Source of the DNA: Chitinophagaceae bacterium UBA4857
GTDB taxonomy: Bacteria; Bacteroidota; Bacteroidia; Chitinophagales; Chitinophagaceae
Assembly: GCA_002399735.1 (NCBI GenBank)
Contig: DHEF01000002.1
Location: 95,886 to 159,885 of the forward strand
DNA: 64,000 nt
Direction: 5' to 3'
Shown in pieces: positions 43,979 through 53,517 of the stretch (position 1 is the stretch's first letter; every line of letters starts with the position of its first letter). Under the pieces are notes generated by a model that worked only from the letters and a program-made list of their open reading frames with translations, was not told where the DNA came from and ran no database searches. A program made the position numbers and the translations under genes.

Positions 43979-44098
43979 TGTCCGGATAAAGCTTAAAAAA
44001 AGAACAATAAAAAAGGTGGCCTAAGCCACTTTTGGGGTTAGTTTTAAGTTACCACACCAAAAATATTCCCATGCGCAAATATAATTTTTTACCGGACA
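43979..44098. mobile_element. possible miniature IS-derived element (TGTCCGG ends)
   Basis: TGTCCGGATAAA at 43979 and TTTACCGGACA at 44088-44098 are inverted ends around ~120 non-coding bases, which contain a hairpin (GGTGGCCTAAGCCACT, 44012-44033) and, on the minus strand, TATATTTG, a good -7 box. No clear target duplication was seen. It may be a solo remnant of an IS whose transposase is gone. Confidence 0.4.
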
Positions 44099-44131
44099 GC
44101 CAATTTTTTCCCTATCTGGCGCAGGTCTCCT

Positions 44132-44255
44132 TAATGCTATTAAGTTAAGGAGTCCGTCATGCCGACCTTAGGAGGCATCCATGCTATAAAAAGGTTCTTT
44201 TAAATTTTAAACGACCTCTACTTTATTGAGGCAGCTGCTTAACTTAATAGCATTA
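44132..44255. mobile_element. MITE, 124 bp, with 18-bp TIRs and 10-bp target duplication
   Basis: Left end TAATGCTATTAAGTTAAG (44132-44149) and right end CTTAACTTAATAGCATTA (44238-44255) are perfect inverted repeats. CAGGTCTCCT flanks both sides directly (44122-44131 and 44256-44265). The 88-base interior has no ORF. Removing the element restores a CAGGTC-TCCT-GACCTG palindrome as the target. A 10-bp duplication points to an IS4-like transposase acting in trans (inference). Confidence 0.85.
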
Positions 44256-44411
44256 CAGGTCTCCTGACCTGTGACCATACGTTACTTAATCTAAAAATAA
44301 ATAAAGCTAAAATCGTTTTAAGCTAGACAAGTTCATAATGTTAATAAGCTTTACAAACACCAAACTTTATATTTAGGTATTGAATGATGATGAATAGAAT
44401 TATTAAAGCAC

Positions 44412-44510
44412 AAGAGTGCGACCCCGAGTTCCGCTTCACTCGTCGGGGCAGGCGCAACAGCAGCTGCTAGTAGCAATGTAGCCCCGAATCCAAACACAAG
44501 CTTACTCGGG
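44412..44510 (-). repeat. dispersed palindromic repeat, copy D (interrupted)
   Basis: Read on the minus strand: GCTTGTGTTTGGATTCGGGG, ACTAGCAGCTGCTGTTGCGC, then an extra hairpin CCCCGACGAGT...ACTCGGGG, then GTCGCACTCTTG. The first and last parts align with copy B; the hairpin is an insertion within the core. The rest of 43823-44687 apart from the two miniature elements shows no gene. Confidence 0.65.
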
Positions 44511-44687
44511 GGTTAGAAACTGGTAACATAAAAATAGTAACACTAGGCTTTTATAACTTTTAATAATGGTATTGCTAGTTAATACAATAAAGGATTATAC
44601 CGGTTGGGAATTACGGTTAACCTGCCCCTTTGTGCCAGTGCAAATGACAACGCCATAAAAAATAGTAAACAGTAGTGGTGGTGTTTA

Positions 44688-45884
44688 TTATTTTGTTGCT
44701 GCCGCAAATGTTAAACCGGTGTGTTGGGTAATGGCTTCTTTCAGGCTGCCGGGGCCATAACCTGTCCAGTTGGCTTTTATTTTACCCTGGGGGTCAATTA
44801 ATACATAGTTGGGTATGCCGTTTACACCATATTGGGCATAGATGCCTCTGTCTTCCATTTCATCGCTGAGGTTATACCAGGTCATGTTAAACATGGCGGT
44901 GGCTTTGGCCCATATTTTTTGTGTATCGCTGTTGAGGCCAACAATGGTGAGGCTATCTTTAAGTTGTTCATGTATTTCTTTCATTTCGGGAACAGATTCG
45001 TGACAGGGGCCGCAGCCAAAGCTCCAGAAATCGAGTAAAATATATTTGCCTTTAAAATCGGCCAGGTGATAGGTATTGCCTTTGGGGTCTTTTAATAAAG
45101 TATCAAACATGGGCTGGCCAACTTTTACCACCGTTGGCGGGTTAAGTATCAGGCCAATTTTTTGACCATCAGCGCTGTTCTTTAAATCGGCAGAAAGGTT
45201 GTTGTACATTTTTTGTACAGCGGGTCTGAACTCTTCTTTTCCGTTCCATTTAATACTATTGGCTACGGAGTTTAACAGATCTAAACGTATAGGTGTTATT
45301 TTCCCTTTTTGTAAAAGGGTCAGGTTGTTTTGTTGAATTTTATAATTCACCAAATCAGACAAACTATCTACTTCGTCTATCTTCTTTTTCAGTGCTGTTT
45401 TTTCGTCCTTGGATAATTTTCCGTTTCTGTATTCCTCAATGAATGCACTTCTTTGCATAGAAAACTGCTGGTAATCTGTCCAATGTTTTTTATTGGCGTT
45501 AATAAAATAGGCCCACTCTTTTTGCTGGGGAATATTACTTTTAACCGTCCAGGTATAGATTAATTTATCATGGCCCTGGATGGTGATGGTGGAGCCGGCC
45601 TTTGCCCAGAGTTTACAACTCATGGATGGAAAACCTTCACCGCCTGCCATGAGGGAGTATTGTTCTACGTTTTCATTATCCGGCGTATATACTATTTTAA
45701 ACTGACCATTGACTACACTGTCTTTTGACACCGTGATACCAACATTACCATCCTGTTTTAATAAAAAAAACTTCACGCCATCTTCGATACCTTTTAGTTT
45801 GCCGATGACGGTTATTTGTTTTTGTGCCAACAGATTGGTGGTAATAAAAAGCAGACTGATAAAGGCGATGATAAACCCTCTCAT
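44688..45884 (-). CDS. periplasmic TlpA-family thiol-disulfide protein with DUF4369-like domain
   Basis: 398 residues with a signal peptide (ending LLAQ). Residues ~22-125 form a DUF4369-type beta domain (VIGKLKGIEDGVKFFLLKQD). A helical linker (~130-250) rich in Lys/Glu follows. The thioredoxin domain (~255-390) has FWSFGCGPCHESVPEM (Cys-x-x-Cys), GLNSDTQKIW and GVNGIPNYVLIDPQGKI with the cis-Pro. Such proteins reduce periplasmic disulfides in Bacteroidota. It stands alone, transcribed toward the repeat region. Confidence 0.88.
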   Translation of the reverse strand: MRGFIIAFISLLFITTNLLAQKQITVIGKLKGIEDGVKFFLLKQDGNVGITVSKDSVVNGQFKIVYTPDNENVEQYSLMAGGEGFPSMSCKLWAKAGSTITIQGHDKLIYTWTVKSNIPQQKEWAYFINANKKHWTDYQQFSMQRSAFIEEYRNGKLSKDEKTALKKKIDEVDSLSDLVNYKIQQNNLTLLQKGKITPIRLDLLNSVANSIKWNGKEEFRPAVQKMYNNLSADLKNSADGQKIGLILNPPTVVKVGQPMFDTLLKDPKGNTYHLADFKGKYILLDFWSFGCGPCHESVPEMKEIHEQLKDSLTIVGLNSDTQKIWAKATAMFNMTWYNLSDEMEDRGIYAQYGVNGIPNYVLIDPQGKIKANWTGYGPGSLKEAITQHTGLTFAAATK

Positions 45885-46100
45885 AAATAGTAGTTATTTG
45901 CGATAAATTTACCGTATTTAGATTAGCAATTTTGTTAATGTTTTAAAAAATGGAAGCCGTAAGTTCGGGAACTTTATTAGAAGATTTTGCGGACTTTAGG
46001 AAAGACTGTTAGGAACATACATGCGTTAAAATGAAAACAACAAGTGTAGTGGCAGTCGTTTCCAAATACTTTGTGATGGCTTTGTTTTACAGTAGGTTTT

Positions 46101-46196
46101 GCGTTAGGGATGGAAGCGGCATCCTTTTGCGAAGCGTTGGCATCAGGCAGCGTGGGGCAAAAGATATAGCGGACAGCCCGGGCCGCAGGCAACGCC
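46101..46196 (+). repeat. dispersed repeat, copy 2 (GGATGGAAGCGGCATCC type)
   Basis: GCGTTAGGGATGGAAGCGGC, ATCCTTTTGCGAAGCG, GGGGCAAAAGATATAGCGGA, CAGCCCGGGCC...GGCAACGCC. It is uninterrupted and therefore defines the element that is broken at 2783. The arms CTTTTGC/GCAAAAG and GGCGTT-type ends make it a folded unit. Confidence 0.7.
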
Positions 46197-46274
46197 ATTA
46201 TTTTCTTTTATGTCCTATTGAAGAAAGCCGAAAAATAATCTTTTTATTAGAAAGTACTGTATTGTCTGATAAAA

Positions 46275-46302
46275 AAAGCTGTCCCTCTTAGAGACAGCTT
46301 TT
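46275..46302. terminator. terminator hairpin
   Basis: AAAAGCTGTC, eight-base loop, GACAGCTTTT, followed by T-rich sequence on the plus strand and an A-run-derived T-run on the minus strand; it serves the oxidoreductase gene ending at 46326. Confidence 0.85.
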
Positions 46303-46325
46303 GTATTTTAATAAAACCAAATAGG

Positions 46326-47642
46326 TTAAAAATATTTTGTTTTCCCCGGCATGGCAATAGGGTAGTTGCCATCTGCATCGGGTAAAATGGGAGGGGCAGC
46401 GTTAAAGCTGTATTCTTTTGGCATAAGATCCAAGCCACTGTTGATGGCTTTTTCAAAATCAATTACCTGGCCGCTGTAGGTGGCCATACGGCCTATGATG
46501 CCTGTTAAAGTGCTTTTGGCACCATGCTCGGCATCTGCAAATTTGTATTGGCCTTTAGCAATGGCTGCAAACAGTTCATCGTGTTCGGCCTGGTAAGGAT
46601 TATTCTCGCCTTTTTTATCAAAAGCAAAAATGGTATTGCCTTTATTGTCTTTGATAAGGGCCGCATCGCCGTAAATTTTTCCTTTGGTACCAATAATCAA
46701 TTCGTCCACCTTACTCATAGTACGGGGTATATGACGGCACTGGCTGTTCATAATTGATCCATCGGCATATTCGAACTCGACATAATGGTGATCGTATATC
46801 TCGCCATATTTTTTATCGGTACGAAACTGGCGGCCACCCATACCTTGTGCTTTGATGGGATACCCACCTTTAAACCAGTTAATGACATCAATATTATGCA
46901 CATGCTGCTCTACAATATGATCGCCGCAAAGCCAGTTAAAATAATACCAGTTACGCATTTGGTATTCCATTTCGGTTTGTCCGGCCTGACGCTCTTTTAC
47001 CCATACACCATCATTGTTCCACCAGGCTTGTGCGGAAGTAATATCGCCGATGAGGTCTTTTCGTTTATATAGTTCAAGGTAGGAGTGCTGGTATCTTCTT
47101 TGTAAACCCACTACTACGTTCAGCTTTTTTTGTTTGGCAATTTCGGCGGTATCCAACACCTTTTTTATACCGGCAGGATCGGTTGCTACCGGCTTTTCCA
47201 TAAACACATGTTTACCCAGTTTTACAGCCGTTTCAAAATGAATGGGACGAAAACCCGGAGGAGTGGTGAGTATAACTACATCGGCCAGGGCAATTGCTTT
47301 TTCAAACCCGTCAAAGCCAACAAACTTACGTTCTTCGGGTACATCAACCCTGCTTTTATCAATGCCTGATTCGGCCAGATTACCGATAATATATTTGTAA
47401 CAACTGTCCAGGCGATCTTTGAATGCATCTGCCATAGCAACAAGCTGTACATTTTGTTTGGTACTTAAGGCCTGTATGGCAGCGCCGGTACCACGGCCAC
47501 CGCAACCTATTAAGGCCACTTTAATGGTTCCGGCGGCACCTGAAAAGTAATTGGCATTACTTAAAAAAGGAGCAGCCAACAATCCGCCGGCGATGAGGGA
47601 TGTTTGTTGTACAAATTTTCTGCGGGATGTTTTATTATCCAT
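46326..47642 (-). CDS. Gfo/Idh/MocA-family oxidoreductase, Tat-exported
   Basis: 438 residues. Tat-type leader TSRRKFVQQTSLIAGGLLAA. Rossmann start KVALIGCGGRGTGAAIQALS, then VILTTPPGFRPIHFETAVKL, GKHVFMEKPVATDP (the family EKP motif) and VVVGLQRRYQHSYLELYKRK. The C-terminal domain has WLCGDHIVEQHVHNIDVINW. These NAD(P)-dependent enzymes oxidise or modify sugars and inositols, and the Bacteroidota Tat variants act in the periplasm with a retained cofactor. The exact sugar cannot be read. Upstream on the same strand is a SUMF1-like gene, 57 bases away. Confidence 0.88.
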   Translation of the reverse strand: MDNKTSRRKFVQQTSLIAGGLLAAPFLSNANYFSGAAGTIKVALIGCGGRGTGAAIQALSTKQNVQLVAMADAFKDRLDSCYKYIIGNLAESGIDKSRVDVPEERKFVGFDGFEKAIALADVVILTTPPGFRPIHFETAVKLGKHVFMEKPVATDPAGIKKVLDTAEIAKQKKLNVVVGLQRRYQHSYLELYKRKDLIGDITSAQAWWNNDGVWVKERQAGQTEMEYQMRNWYYFNWLCGDHIVEQHVHNIDVINWFKGGYPIKAQGMGGRQFRTDKKYGEIYDHHYVEFEYADGSIMNSQCRHIPRTMSKVDELIIGTKGKIYGDAALIKDNKGNTIFAFDKKGENNPYQAEHDELFAAIAKGQYKFADAEHGAKSTLTGIIGRMATYSGQVIDFEKAINSGLDLMPKEYSFNAAPPILPDADGNYPIAMPGKTKYF

Positions 47643-47699
47643 TTTTTTTAGCGTTTTGGTATATGTTTTAAAGAGGGTTCTATTAGAAAAGTTACCGTT

Positions 47700-48644
47700 C
47701 TACAAGTTTAAATATTTCTCAAAAAACTGGTCTGCTTCTTCATTAGTGGGTTGTTTAAGCGGGCTCACCAGCCTGAAGCCCACAAAGGGTGCATCAGCAT
47801 TCCACCATTTGCTTTTGGGTATTTGCGGATCACGGCGGTTCCAGATAAGATCAGATGCTTCACGGTTGGCACTGCGCAACATATCGGCTGCATCGTTATA
47901 GTCGCCACCACGTACTACGATAGGATGTTTACTGGTGGGAACACGAACAGGGTCGATAGCATTTTTTTGTTCCTGTTGGTAGGTAGCTGTATCATACTGA
48001 TCCAATACCCATTCCTGCACATTGCCCAACATATCGTACAGCCCCCATGCGTTGGGCTTTTTTTGACCTACTTTATGGTAGCGGTCTCCGCTGTTGGTAG
48101 CATACCAGGCATAATCTTTTAATTGTGTGCTGTCGTTACCAAACGGATAAACAGTAGTAGCGCCAGCCTTACAGGCGTACTCCCATTCGGCTTCGGTAGG
48201 CAGGCGATAAAAAACACCTGTTTTTTTGTATAGCCATTTGCAATACATGATGGCACCTCGTTGTTTCATACTATTGGCGGGATAGCCGCCTTCTTTCCCC
48301 ATGCCCAATGTCATTTCAATATACGGACGGGAAGGACGGGATATAGCATCCACATCACTATTCTCTGCATAGGTTTCATCATTCAGGTATAAAGCAAACT
48401 CATCATGGGTTACTTCTTTGGCACCCATCCAGAATGCACTGAGCTGAACCGTATGTTCAGGTTGCTCATCGGCTTGTTTGGAGTTTTTACTACCCATGCT
48501 AAAACTACCGGCCTTTATGGGTATCATTTCAAAACTGACTGAACTGCCGGGGATGGTTTCTTTATATTTTTCAAATGGCCGACCCTGGCTATAAGTGATG
48601 ATTGTTATAAAAAAAGTGATACTGAGCAACGAAATCTTATACAT
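47700..48644 (-). CDS. SUMF1/FGE-like exported protein without active-site cysteines
   Basis: 314 residues, signal peptide ending ITYSQ. FGE-sulfatase fold: MIPIKAGSFSMGSKNSKQAD, AFWMGAKEVTHDEFALYLND, YRLPTEAEWEYACKAGATTV, NAWGLYDMLGNVQEWVLDQY, VVRGGDYNDAADMLRSANRE and FVGFRLVSP. The paired Cys that make formylglycine enzymes active are absent at the usual place after VRGGDY, so sulfatase maturation is not its job. Such proteins are common next to Gfo/Idh oxidoreductases; a structural or binding role is likely. Confidence 0.85.
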   Translation of the reverse strand: MYKISLLSITFFITIITYSQGRPFEKYKETIPGSSVSFEMIPIKAGSFSMGSKNSKQADEQPEHTVQLSAFWMGAKEVTHDEFALYLNDETYAENSDVDAISRPSRPYIEMTLGMGKEGGYPANSMKQRGAIMYCKWLYKKTGVFYRLPTEAEWEYACKAGATTVYPFGNDSTQLKDYAWYATNSGDRYHKVGQKKPNAWGLYDMLGNVQEWVLDQYDTATYQQEQKNAIDPVRVPTSKHPIVVRGGDYNDAADMLRSANREASDLIWNRRDPQIPKSKWWNADAPFVGFRLVSPLKQPTNEEADQFFEKYLNL

Positions 48645-48743
48645 GCTTTAAAGATATAGAAATAAAATGATAGCCATTTTTACACAAACGATTGTCAAAA
48701 GAGGTTGGGGAAATTTTGTTATTTTACGTGAAAATATTCAGCC

Positions 48744-49661
48744 ATGCAACGCAGATCATTCTTAAAAAACACCTTGTTAGGAACAGGCTCATTGGCACTG
48801 GCCACGGGTGTTGGTGCAACGGTCAATCATTTGTCAGCATCCAAAGGAAAAACTTTTAATCTGGATTATGCGCCGCATGATGGCATGTTTAGTACCAGTG
48901 GTGGTAAGGATTTTATTGACCAGATTAAATATATGCATGACCTGGGGTTCAGGTCGATAGAGGATAACGGAATGGCAAACCGTTCGGTTGAACAACAAAC
49001 CAAGATAGGTGACACATTGGCTAAGCTGGGCATGCGTATGGGTGTATTTGTAGTGCCCAAGGGTGGTAATGGTGCCAACACCCTGGCTGCAAAGAAAAAA
49101 GAACATGTTGATATTTTTTTAGAGGGTTGTCGTACATCGGTTGAAGTAGCCAAACGCTGTAATGCCAAATGGGTAACGGTAGTGCCGGGTGATTTTGACA
49201 AAAGCCTGCCAATAGCTATACAAACAGCGAATGTGGTGGAGGCATTGCGAAGGGGTGCAGAAATAGTAGAACCACATGGTATTGTAATGGTACTAGAGCC
49301 GTTGAGTGACACACCTGACCTGTTTCTGCGTACATCTACCCAGACCTATGAAATTTGCAAAGCAGTAAATAGTCCCAGTTGTAAAATATTGTATGATGCT
49401 TACCACCTGCAAAAAAATGAAGGCAACCTGATTAAAAACCTGGAGTTGTGCTGGGATGAAATACCCTATATACAGGTAGGAGATAATCCCGGCCGTAAAG
49501 AACCCACCACCGGAGAAATAAATTATAAAAATGTATTTAAGTTTTTATACGAAAAAGGATATAAAGGCATTATTGGTATGGAGCATGGCATATCCGCACA
49601 AGGTAAGGAAGGTGAGGAAAGATTGGTTAAAGCTTACAGAGAGGTAGATAGTTTTGTATAA
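48744..49661 (+). CDS. sugar phosphate isomerase/epimerase-like TIM-barrel protein, Tat-exported
   Basis: 305 residues. Leader MQRRSFLKNTLLGTGSLALA (twin-Arg). The AP-endonuclease-2-like barrel shows MHDLGFRSIEDNGMANRSVE, VTVVPGDFDKSL, GIVMVLEPLSDTPDLF (Glu ligand), KILYDAYHLQKNEGNL (Asp and His ligands), YIQVGDNPGRKEPTTGEINY (Asp/Arg) and GIIGMEHGIS (Glu), the metal-site pattern of hydroxypyruvate isomerase-like enzymes. Divergent from the SUMF1-like gene across 99 bases, and probably in one functional set with the oxidoreductase and apbE. Confidence 0.87.
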   Translation: MQRRSFLKNTLLGTGSLALATGVGATVNHLSASKGKTFNLDYAPHDGMFSTSGGKDFIDQIKYMHDLGFRSIEDNGMANRSVEQQTKIGDTLAKLGMRMGVFVVPKGGNGANTLAAKKKEHVDIFLEGCRTSVEVAKRCNAKWVTVVPGDFDKSLPIAIQTANVVEALRRGAEIVEPHGIVMVLEPLSDTPDLFLRTSTQTYEICKAVNSPSCKILYDAYHLQKNEGNLIKNLELCWDEIPYIQVGDNPGRKEPTTGEINYKNVFKFLYEKGYKGIIGMEHGISAQGKEGEERLVKAYREVDSFV

Positions 49662-49672
49662 AAATAGGACGG

Positions 49673-50674
49673 ATGTGTCGATATTATTTTTTATTGCTCA
49701 CGCTAATGATAGTGCAACTTAGTGCAGCTGCTCAGGTATTGCGTAAAAGAACCGTAACACTGATGGGCTCTCGTTTTGATATTACGATTGTAGACAAAGA
49801 CACTGCATCAGCCGAGGCCAATATTGATTCGGTTATTGCAGAAGTAACAAGAATAGAAAACCTGATATCCGACTGGCGACCTCATACCCAGGTTTCGCAG
49901 GTAAACAAAAATGCCGGCATTACTCCGGTGAAAGTGGACAAAGAAGTGTTTGAACTTACCGAAAGGGCCATCGAGTTATCTAAACTGACAAGTGGCGCTT
50001 TTGATATCAGCTTTGCAGCAATGGATCGGATATGGAAGTTTGATGGATCGATGACCAGTATGCCGACACCGGGAGCCATTAAAAAATCTGTTGAGAAAGT
50101 AGGTTATAAAAATATTATCCTGAATAAAAAAAACAGTACCATTTTTTTAAAACTGAAAGGTATGAAGATTGGCTTTGGCGCTTTGGGTGAAGGATATGCG
50201 GCTGATAAATGCAAAGCCATGATGCTTGCCAAAGGAGTTAAAGCGGGTATTGTAAACGGATCAGGAGATATGAATACCTGGGGTAATAAGCCTGATGGAA
50301 GCGCTTGGAATATTGGCATAACCAACCCCATGGATACGGATGAATTATTAGCCGTGGTTCCATTGAAAGACGGAGCCGTAGTAACATCCGGCAGCTATGA
50401 AAAATTTGTGGTCTTCAATGGCAAACGCTACGCACATATTATTAACCCTAAAACAGGCTACCCTGCTACGGGACTTACCAGTGTAACAGTTTTTGGCCCC
50501 AGTGCAGAAATGGCCAATGGCCTCAGTACTTCTATAATGGTAATGGGAAAAACAGCAGGACTGCAATTGATAAAACGTTTTCCCACTATGCGCTGCCTGT
50601 TAATGACCGATAAAGGTGAATATTTTACCTCTCCCAATCTTAACCTGGCCGATTATAAAGTAGCTGATGAATGA
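49673..50674 (+). CDS. apbE: FAD:protein FMN transferase
   Basis: 333 residues with a signal peptide (ending SAAAQ). ApbE features: VTLMGSRFDITIVDKDTASA, ISDWRPHTQVSQVNKNAG, AIELSKLTSGAFDISFAAMD, GFGALGEGYAADKCKAMMLA, GIVNGSGDMNTWG, VTSGSYEKFVVFNGKRYAHI and INPKTGYPATG. It attaches FMN to Thr of exported flavoproteins using FAD. Eleven bases after the isomerase-like gene, so co-transcribed; its flavoprotein substrate is not in the window. Confidence 0.93.
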   Translation: MCRYYFLLLTLMIVQLSAAAQVLRKRTVTLMGSRFDITIVDKDTASAEANIDSVIAEVTRIENLISDWRPHTQVSQVNKNAGITPVKVDKEVFELTERAIELSKLTSGAFDISFAAMDRIWKFDGSMTSMPTPGAIKKSVEKVGYKNIILNKKNSTIFLKLKGMKIGFGALGEGYAADKCKAMMLAKGVKAGIVNGSGDMNTWGNKPDGSAWNIGITNPMDTDELLAVVPLKDGAVVTSGSYEKFVVFNGKRYAHIINPKTGYPATGLTSVTVFGPSAEMANGLSTSIMVMGKTAGLQLIKRFPTMRCLLMTDKGEYFTSPNLNLADYKVADE

Positions 50675-50837
50675 CCTTGCGCCATCGATAACCATCCATT
50701 AGAATACGGTTGTGCGACTGGTAATAAAACTGTTGATGTAATGCTCGGCTGCGCTGTCGTTTGAGTTTACAGGAAATGAGCTAATGCTCCCAGGTAAGAC
50801 GGAAAAAGGAATGACAGGAAAACTGCTACCTGCTTCC

Positions 50838-51164
50838 TTAATTTGATCGTGTAGGAAGTATATATTGAAAACAGGCAGCTGCACCAAGCAGCAACGCATG
50901 AGTATTATCGAATGAGTCTGCCGTGACGGAAATTTTATTTCGATAGATGGGTAAAATATGTTGTTCTATATGCAAGCGGGTAGGGGCAAGTAATAACGCT
51001 CCGGTAGAAGTGATATCCCCACTTATAATAATCATCTTTGGGGAGCTGATCATAACAAAATTGGCCAGCGCCTCGCCCAGTATTTGTCCTGTGTACCTTA
51101 CCACCGCACAGGCGGTTAGATCCTTGTTTATAGCAGCAGTTAGTAATAATACAGCTGGTAACAT
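50838..51164 (-). pseudogene. ROK-family C-terminal fragment
   Basis: The minus strand reads RYTGQILGEALANFVMISSP, KMIIISGDITSTGALLLAPT and DNTHALLLGAAACF, the last third of ROK sugar kinases or repressors (LGEALAN-x-V, the I-x-SG glycine block, LLGAAA). The N-terminal ATP and sugar-binding domains are missing, and no match continues in 51165-51424. The open frame keeps an ATG only by chance. Confidence 0.7.
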
Positions 51165-51424
51165 AGAAAAGTAACGCTAAACATTTATACTTTTAATAAT
51201 GGTAGCACTGTCCAAAACAGCAAATGAGTAAGTCCGGCACAAAAGTGTATGCACAAATCCTCACCGGGCTTTTCACTGCTATCCGGCAGCCAGTGGAGGT
51301 AGTATATCCCTCGCTTTTTAGGCAAAAGAAATACTACACAATAAAATAAGTTTTTTGGCAATTGCTATTCGGGCTTTGAACTACAAAAAAACTATTTTAT
51401 TTTGTCCCGGTAAATACAACCCAG

Positions 51425-52801
51425 ATGACAATCTTAAACTTTCAGGAACATATCCATGAATCAAACCTCAAAAATGGAGAACTTTATTTTAGGAAGGGAA
51501 AAGTATCAGAAATGTATGACGAAAATGGGGCGTGGAGTGCTACAGTGCAGGGAAGGGAACCATATGCCGTATATGTAACTCTGGAAGGGAAATATATAGC
51601 CCATACATACTGTGAATGTCGCGCCTTTAGCCATGCAGACCATTGTAAACATGTGGTAGCTTTGCTCCATGCAATGATGGAAGAGCAGTACCGCCCTGCA
51701 TGGAATAACACACACCCGGATACTTATGTACTTTCATTGGTAAATAAAATGCCAGTGGAGGATTTACGTTTATTTTTATATAATGAATTGCAAATTCCGA
51801 TTGCGGCAAAAGAGTTTTTAAACTTTGCCGAAACGACAATCGAAAGTGAAGCAGTGATAAAACACATTGAAGTAATCAACGCTTCTTTTAAAAATTTAGA
51901 TAATACCGCCGATTACGCCAATGACCCTGGTTACCGGGCCGTAAAACCGGCCCACCGTTTATTAATTAAAGCGAAACAGGCCTATAAAGCTGGAGAAATC
52001 ACCTTGGCATTGGATATGCTCTTTGCTATTATCTCCAAGGGTCCGGCCTTTGATAATGAGACCTACGAAGAAGAAAACGGATACTATTATACGATAATAG
52101 ATCCGGCATTCGTATTGGTGGATGAAATTTGTACACATGCGGAATTGGATGAGTACAATATAAGAAGGGTAACGCGTCGGGCATGGGAAGGATTGATAAG
52201 TCTTCAATATGATATGGAGCTTTATGACCTGCATTGGGTAGATATACTGGTGCGCCATGGCTGGTTTACAGAAGAGGAAAAACAAAAATTACTGGAGAGA
52301 CTGGATATCATAATAGAACACGCAGAAGAAAATAAAATGAGTTCCAGCGTCCATCGCTTGATAACTGCCAAAGAGGATATAATTAATGGTACAGGTAAAG
52401 TAGAGAAAAAATTAGTTTCATCCTCCCTGCCATTACCCGCTCCACCAAAAAAAGTTACCCCAAAAGCAGCAGCTAAAAAGCCTGAGGTCATATCAGAAAA
52501 GAAAGCAGTATATCTTAAAACGAAAGCCGCCTTGTTGGAGGCCTTAGATCAGCAAAAAGCCGATCGGGAGTCGCCGACATACAAAGCCTTGCAAAAAGAA
52601 TTAATCCGGCTCATGCAGCAAAGCAGTGATGTGCTGGACCTCCGTGAAACAGCACGCAACTTTTACGAACAAACCGGCGATACCTTTTTTTACGAAGCGA
52701 TGAAAGATACCTACGTAGCCAGCGAATGGAATGCCTTATTAAGGCAACAACAAAAAACTAAAAGAGATGGACCTGCGATTATTCGAAAAATGAATGAATA
52801 A
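51425..52801 (+). CDS. SWIM zinc-finger protein
   Basis: 458 residues. The SWIM finger C-E-C-x9-C-K-H (HTYCECRAFSHADHCKH) lies at residues ~58-76, after the typical first strand LYFRKGKVSEMYDENGAWSA. A large helical region (~140-330) and a Lys/Pro/Ala linker (LPAPPKKVTPKAAAKKPEVI) precede a helical C-terminus. SWIM domains bind DNA or protein, and in bacteria often accompany SNF2 helicases, but none is adjacent here. Function unknown beyond that. Confidence 0.82.
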   Translation: MTILNFQEHIHESNLKNGELYFRKGKVSEMYDENGAWSATVQGREPYAVYVTLEGKYIAHTYCECRAFSHADHCKHVVALLHAMMEEQYRPAWNNTHPDTYVLSLVNKMPVEDLRLFLYNELQIPIAAKEFLNFAETTIESEAVIKHIEVINASFKNLDNTADYANDPGYRAVKPAHRLLIKAKQAYKAGEITLALDMLFAIISKGPAFDNETYEEENGYYYTIIDPAFVLVDEICTHAELDEYNIRRVTRRAWEGLISLQYDMELYDLHWVDILVRHGWFTEEEKQKLLERLDIIIEHAEENKMSSSVHRLITAKEDIINGTGKVEKKLVSSSLPLPAPPKKVTPKAAAKKPEVISEKKAVYLKTKAALLEALDQQKADRESPTYKALQKELIRLMQQSSDVLDLRETARNFYEQTGDTFFYEAMKDTYVASEWNALLRQQQKTKRDGPAIIRKMNE

Positions 52802-53517
52802 TACTTGAAATTCAATCGCTGGAAATTTGTAATATAACCAGTAGTATTCGTATGAATGCTACAAGCATGAACCATTCTCATGGACTTGAACAGGGAATGG
52901 AGAAAACAGCAAGGCGATTTTTTGTCGAATCACCCATTAACTTTTTAACCGCGATTATCTGTTGCCTGAAAAATACAGGGGCGGAGAATTTTGTACCTTG
53001 CCCCATGTAATTGAATTGATGCAGGTAAAATATACAAAATTATTTTCCATTCTACGATTAGGGCTTTGTTGTTTTTATTACTTTCTCGCCGTATAATTTT
53101 ATCAATTTTTGATTTTTAATATAGTAATAGGTACTTATTAACCCCAACTGTTCTTACAACTTATTACTTACACTTTTTATAAGCCCCAATCTTTTATATA
53201 CGCTGTTTTCTTTTTTTGTTTACCGGCTGTATAGCCCTGATTGAACTTTACTTGCGACGCTCCGTTCATCGTCCCGTTCGCTATGCAACAGGATGCTCTA
53301 TGTATAAGAGTTCTTCTTTGTATCTCATAAAAACCGTTTTATTAAGCATGCAAAAACAAAGGATTATATTTATAGTAAAGTAAATATTATGCTCATAGCT
53401 ATACATCCAAAGCTGCCCATGCCGGATAAACTTGCTACAAAAGCATACTATATACTGGTTATTATTTTTTCTTCTCCATAATGATGATTGGATAAAGAAA
53501 GGGCCTGTTCTCTCTTT
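52802..53517. other. gap with repeat relic (copy G)
   Basis: No gene recognised. CTTGCGACGCTCCGTTCAT at 53258 is the inverse of the loop-stem part of copy E (18-base match) and is followed by CGTCCCGTTCGCTATGCAAC and AGGATG, suggesting a longer ancestral element. GGGGCGGAG...TACCTTGCCCC near 52980-53005 looks like a promoter without a gene. Confidence 0.5.

Noticed and set aside
47700..48644. Formylglycine-generating enzyme (sulfatase activator)
   Set aside because: The catalytic cysteine pair is missing and no sulfatase is near.
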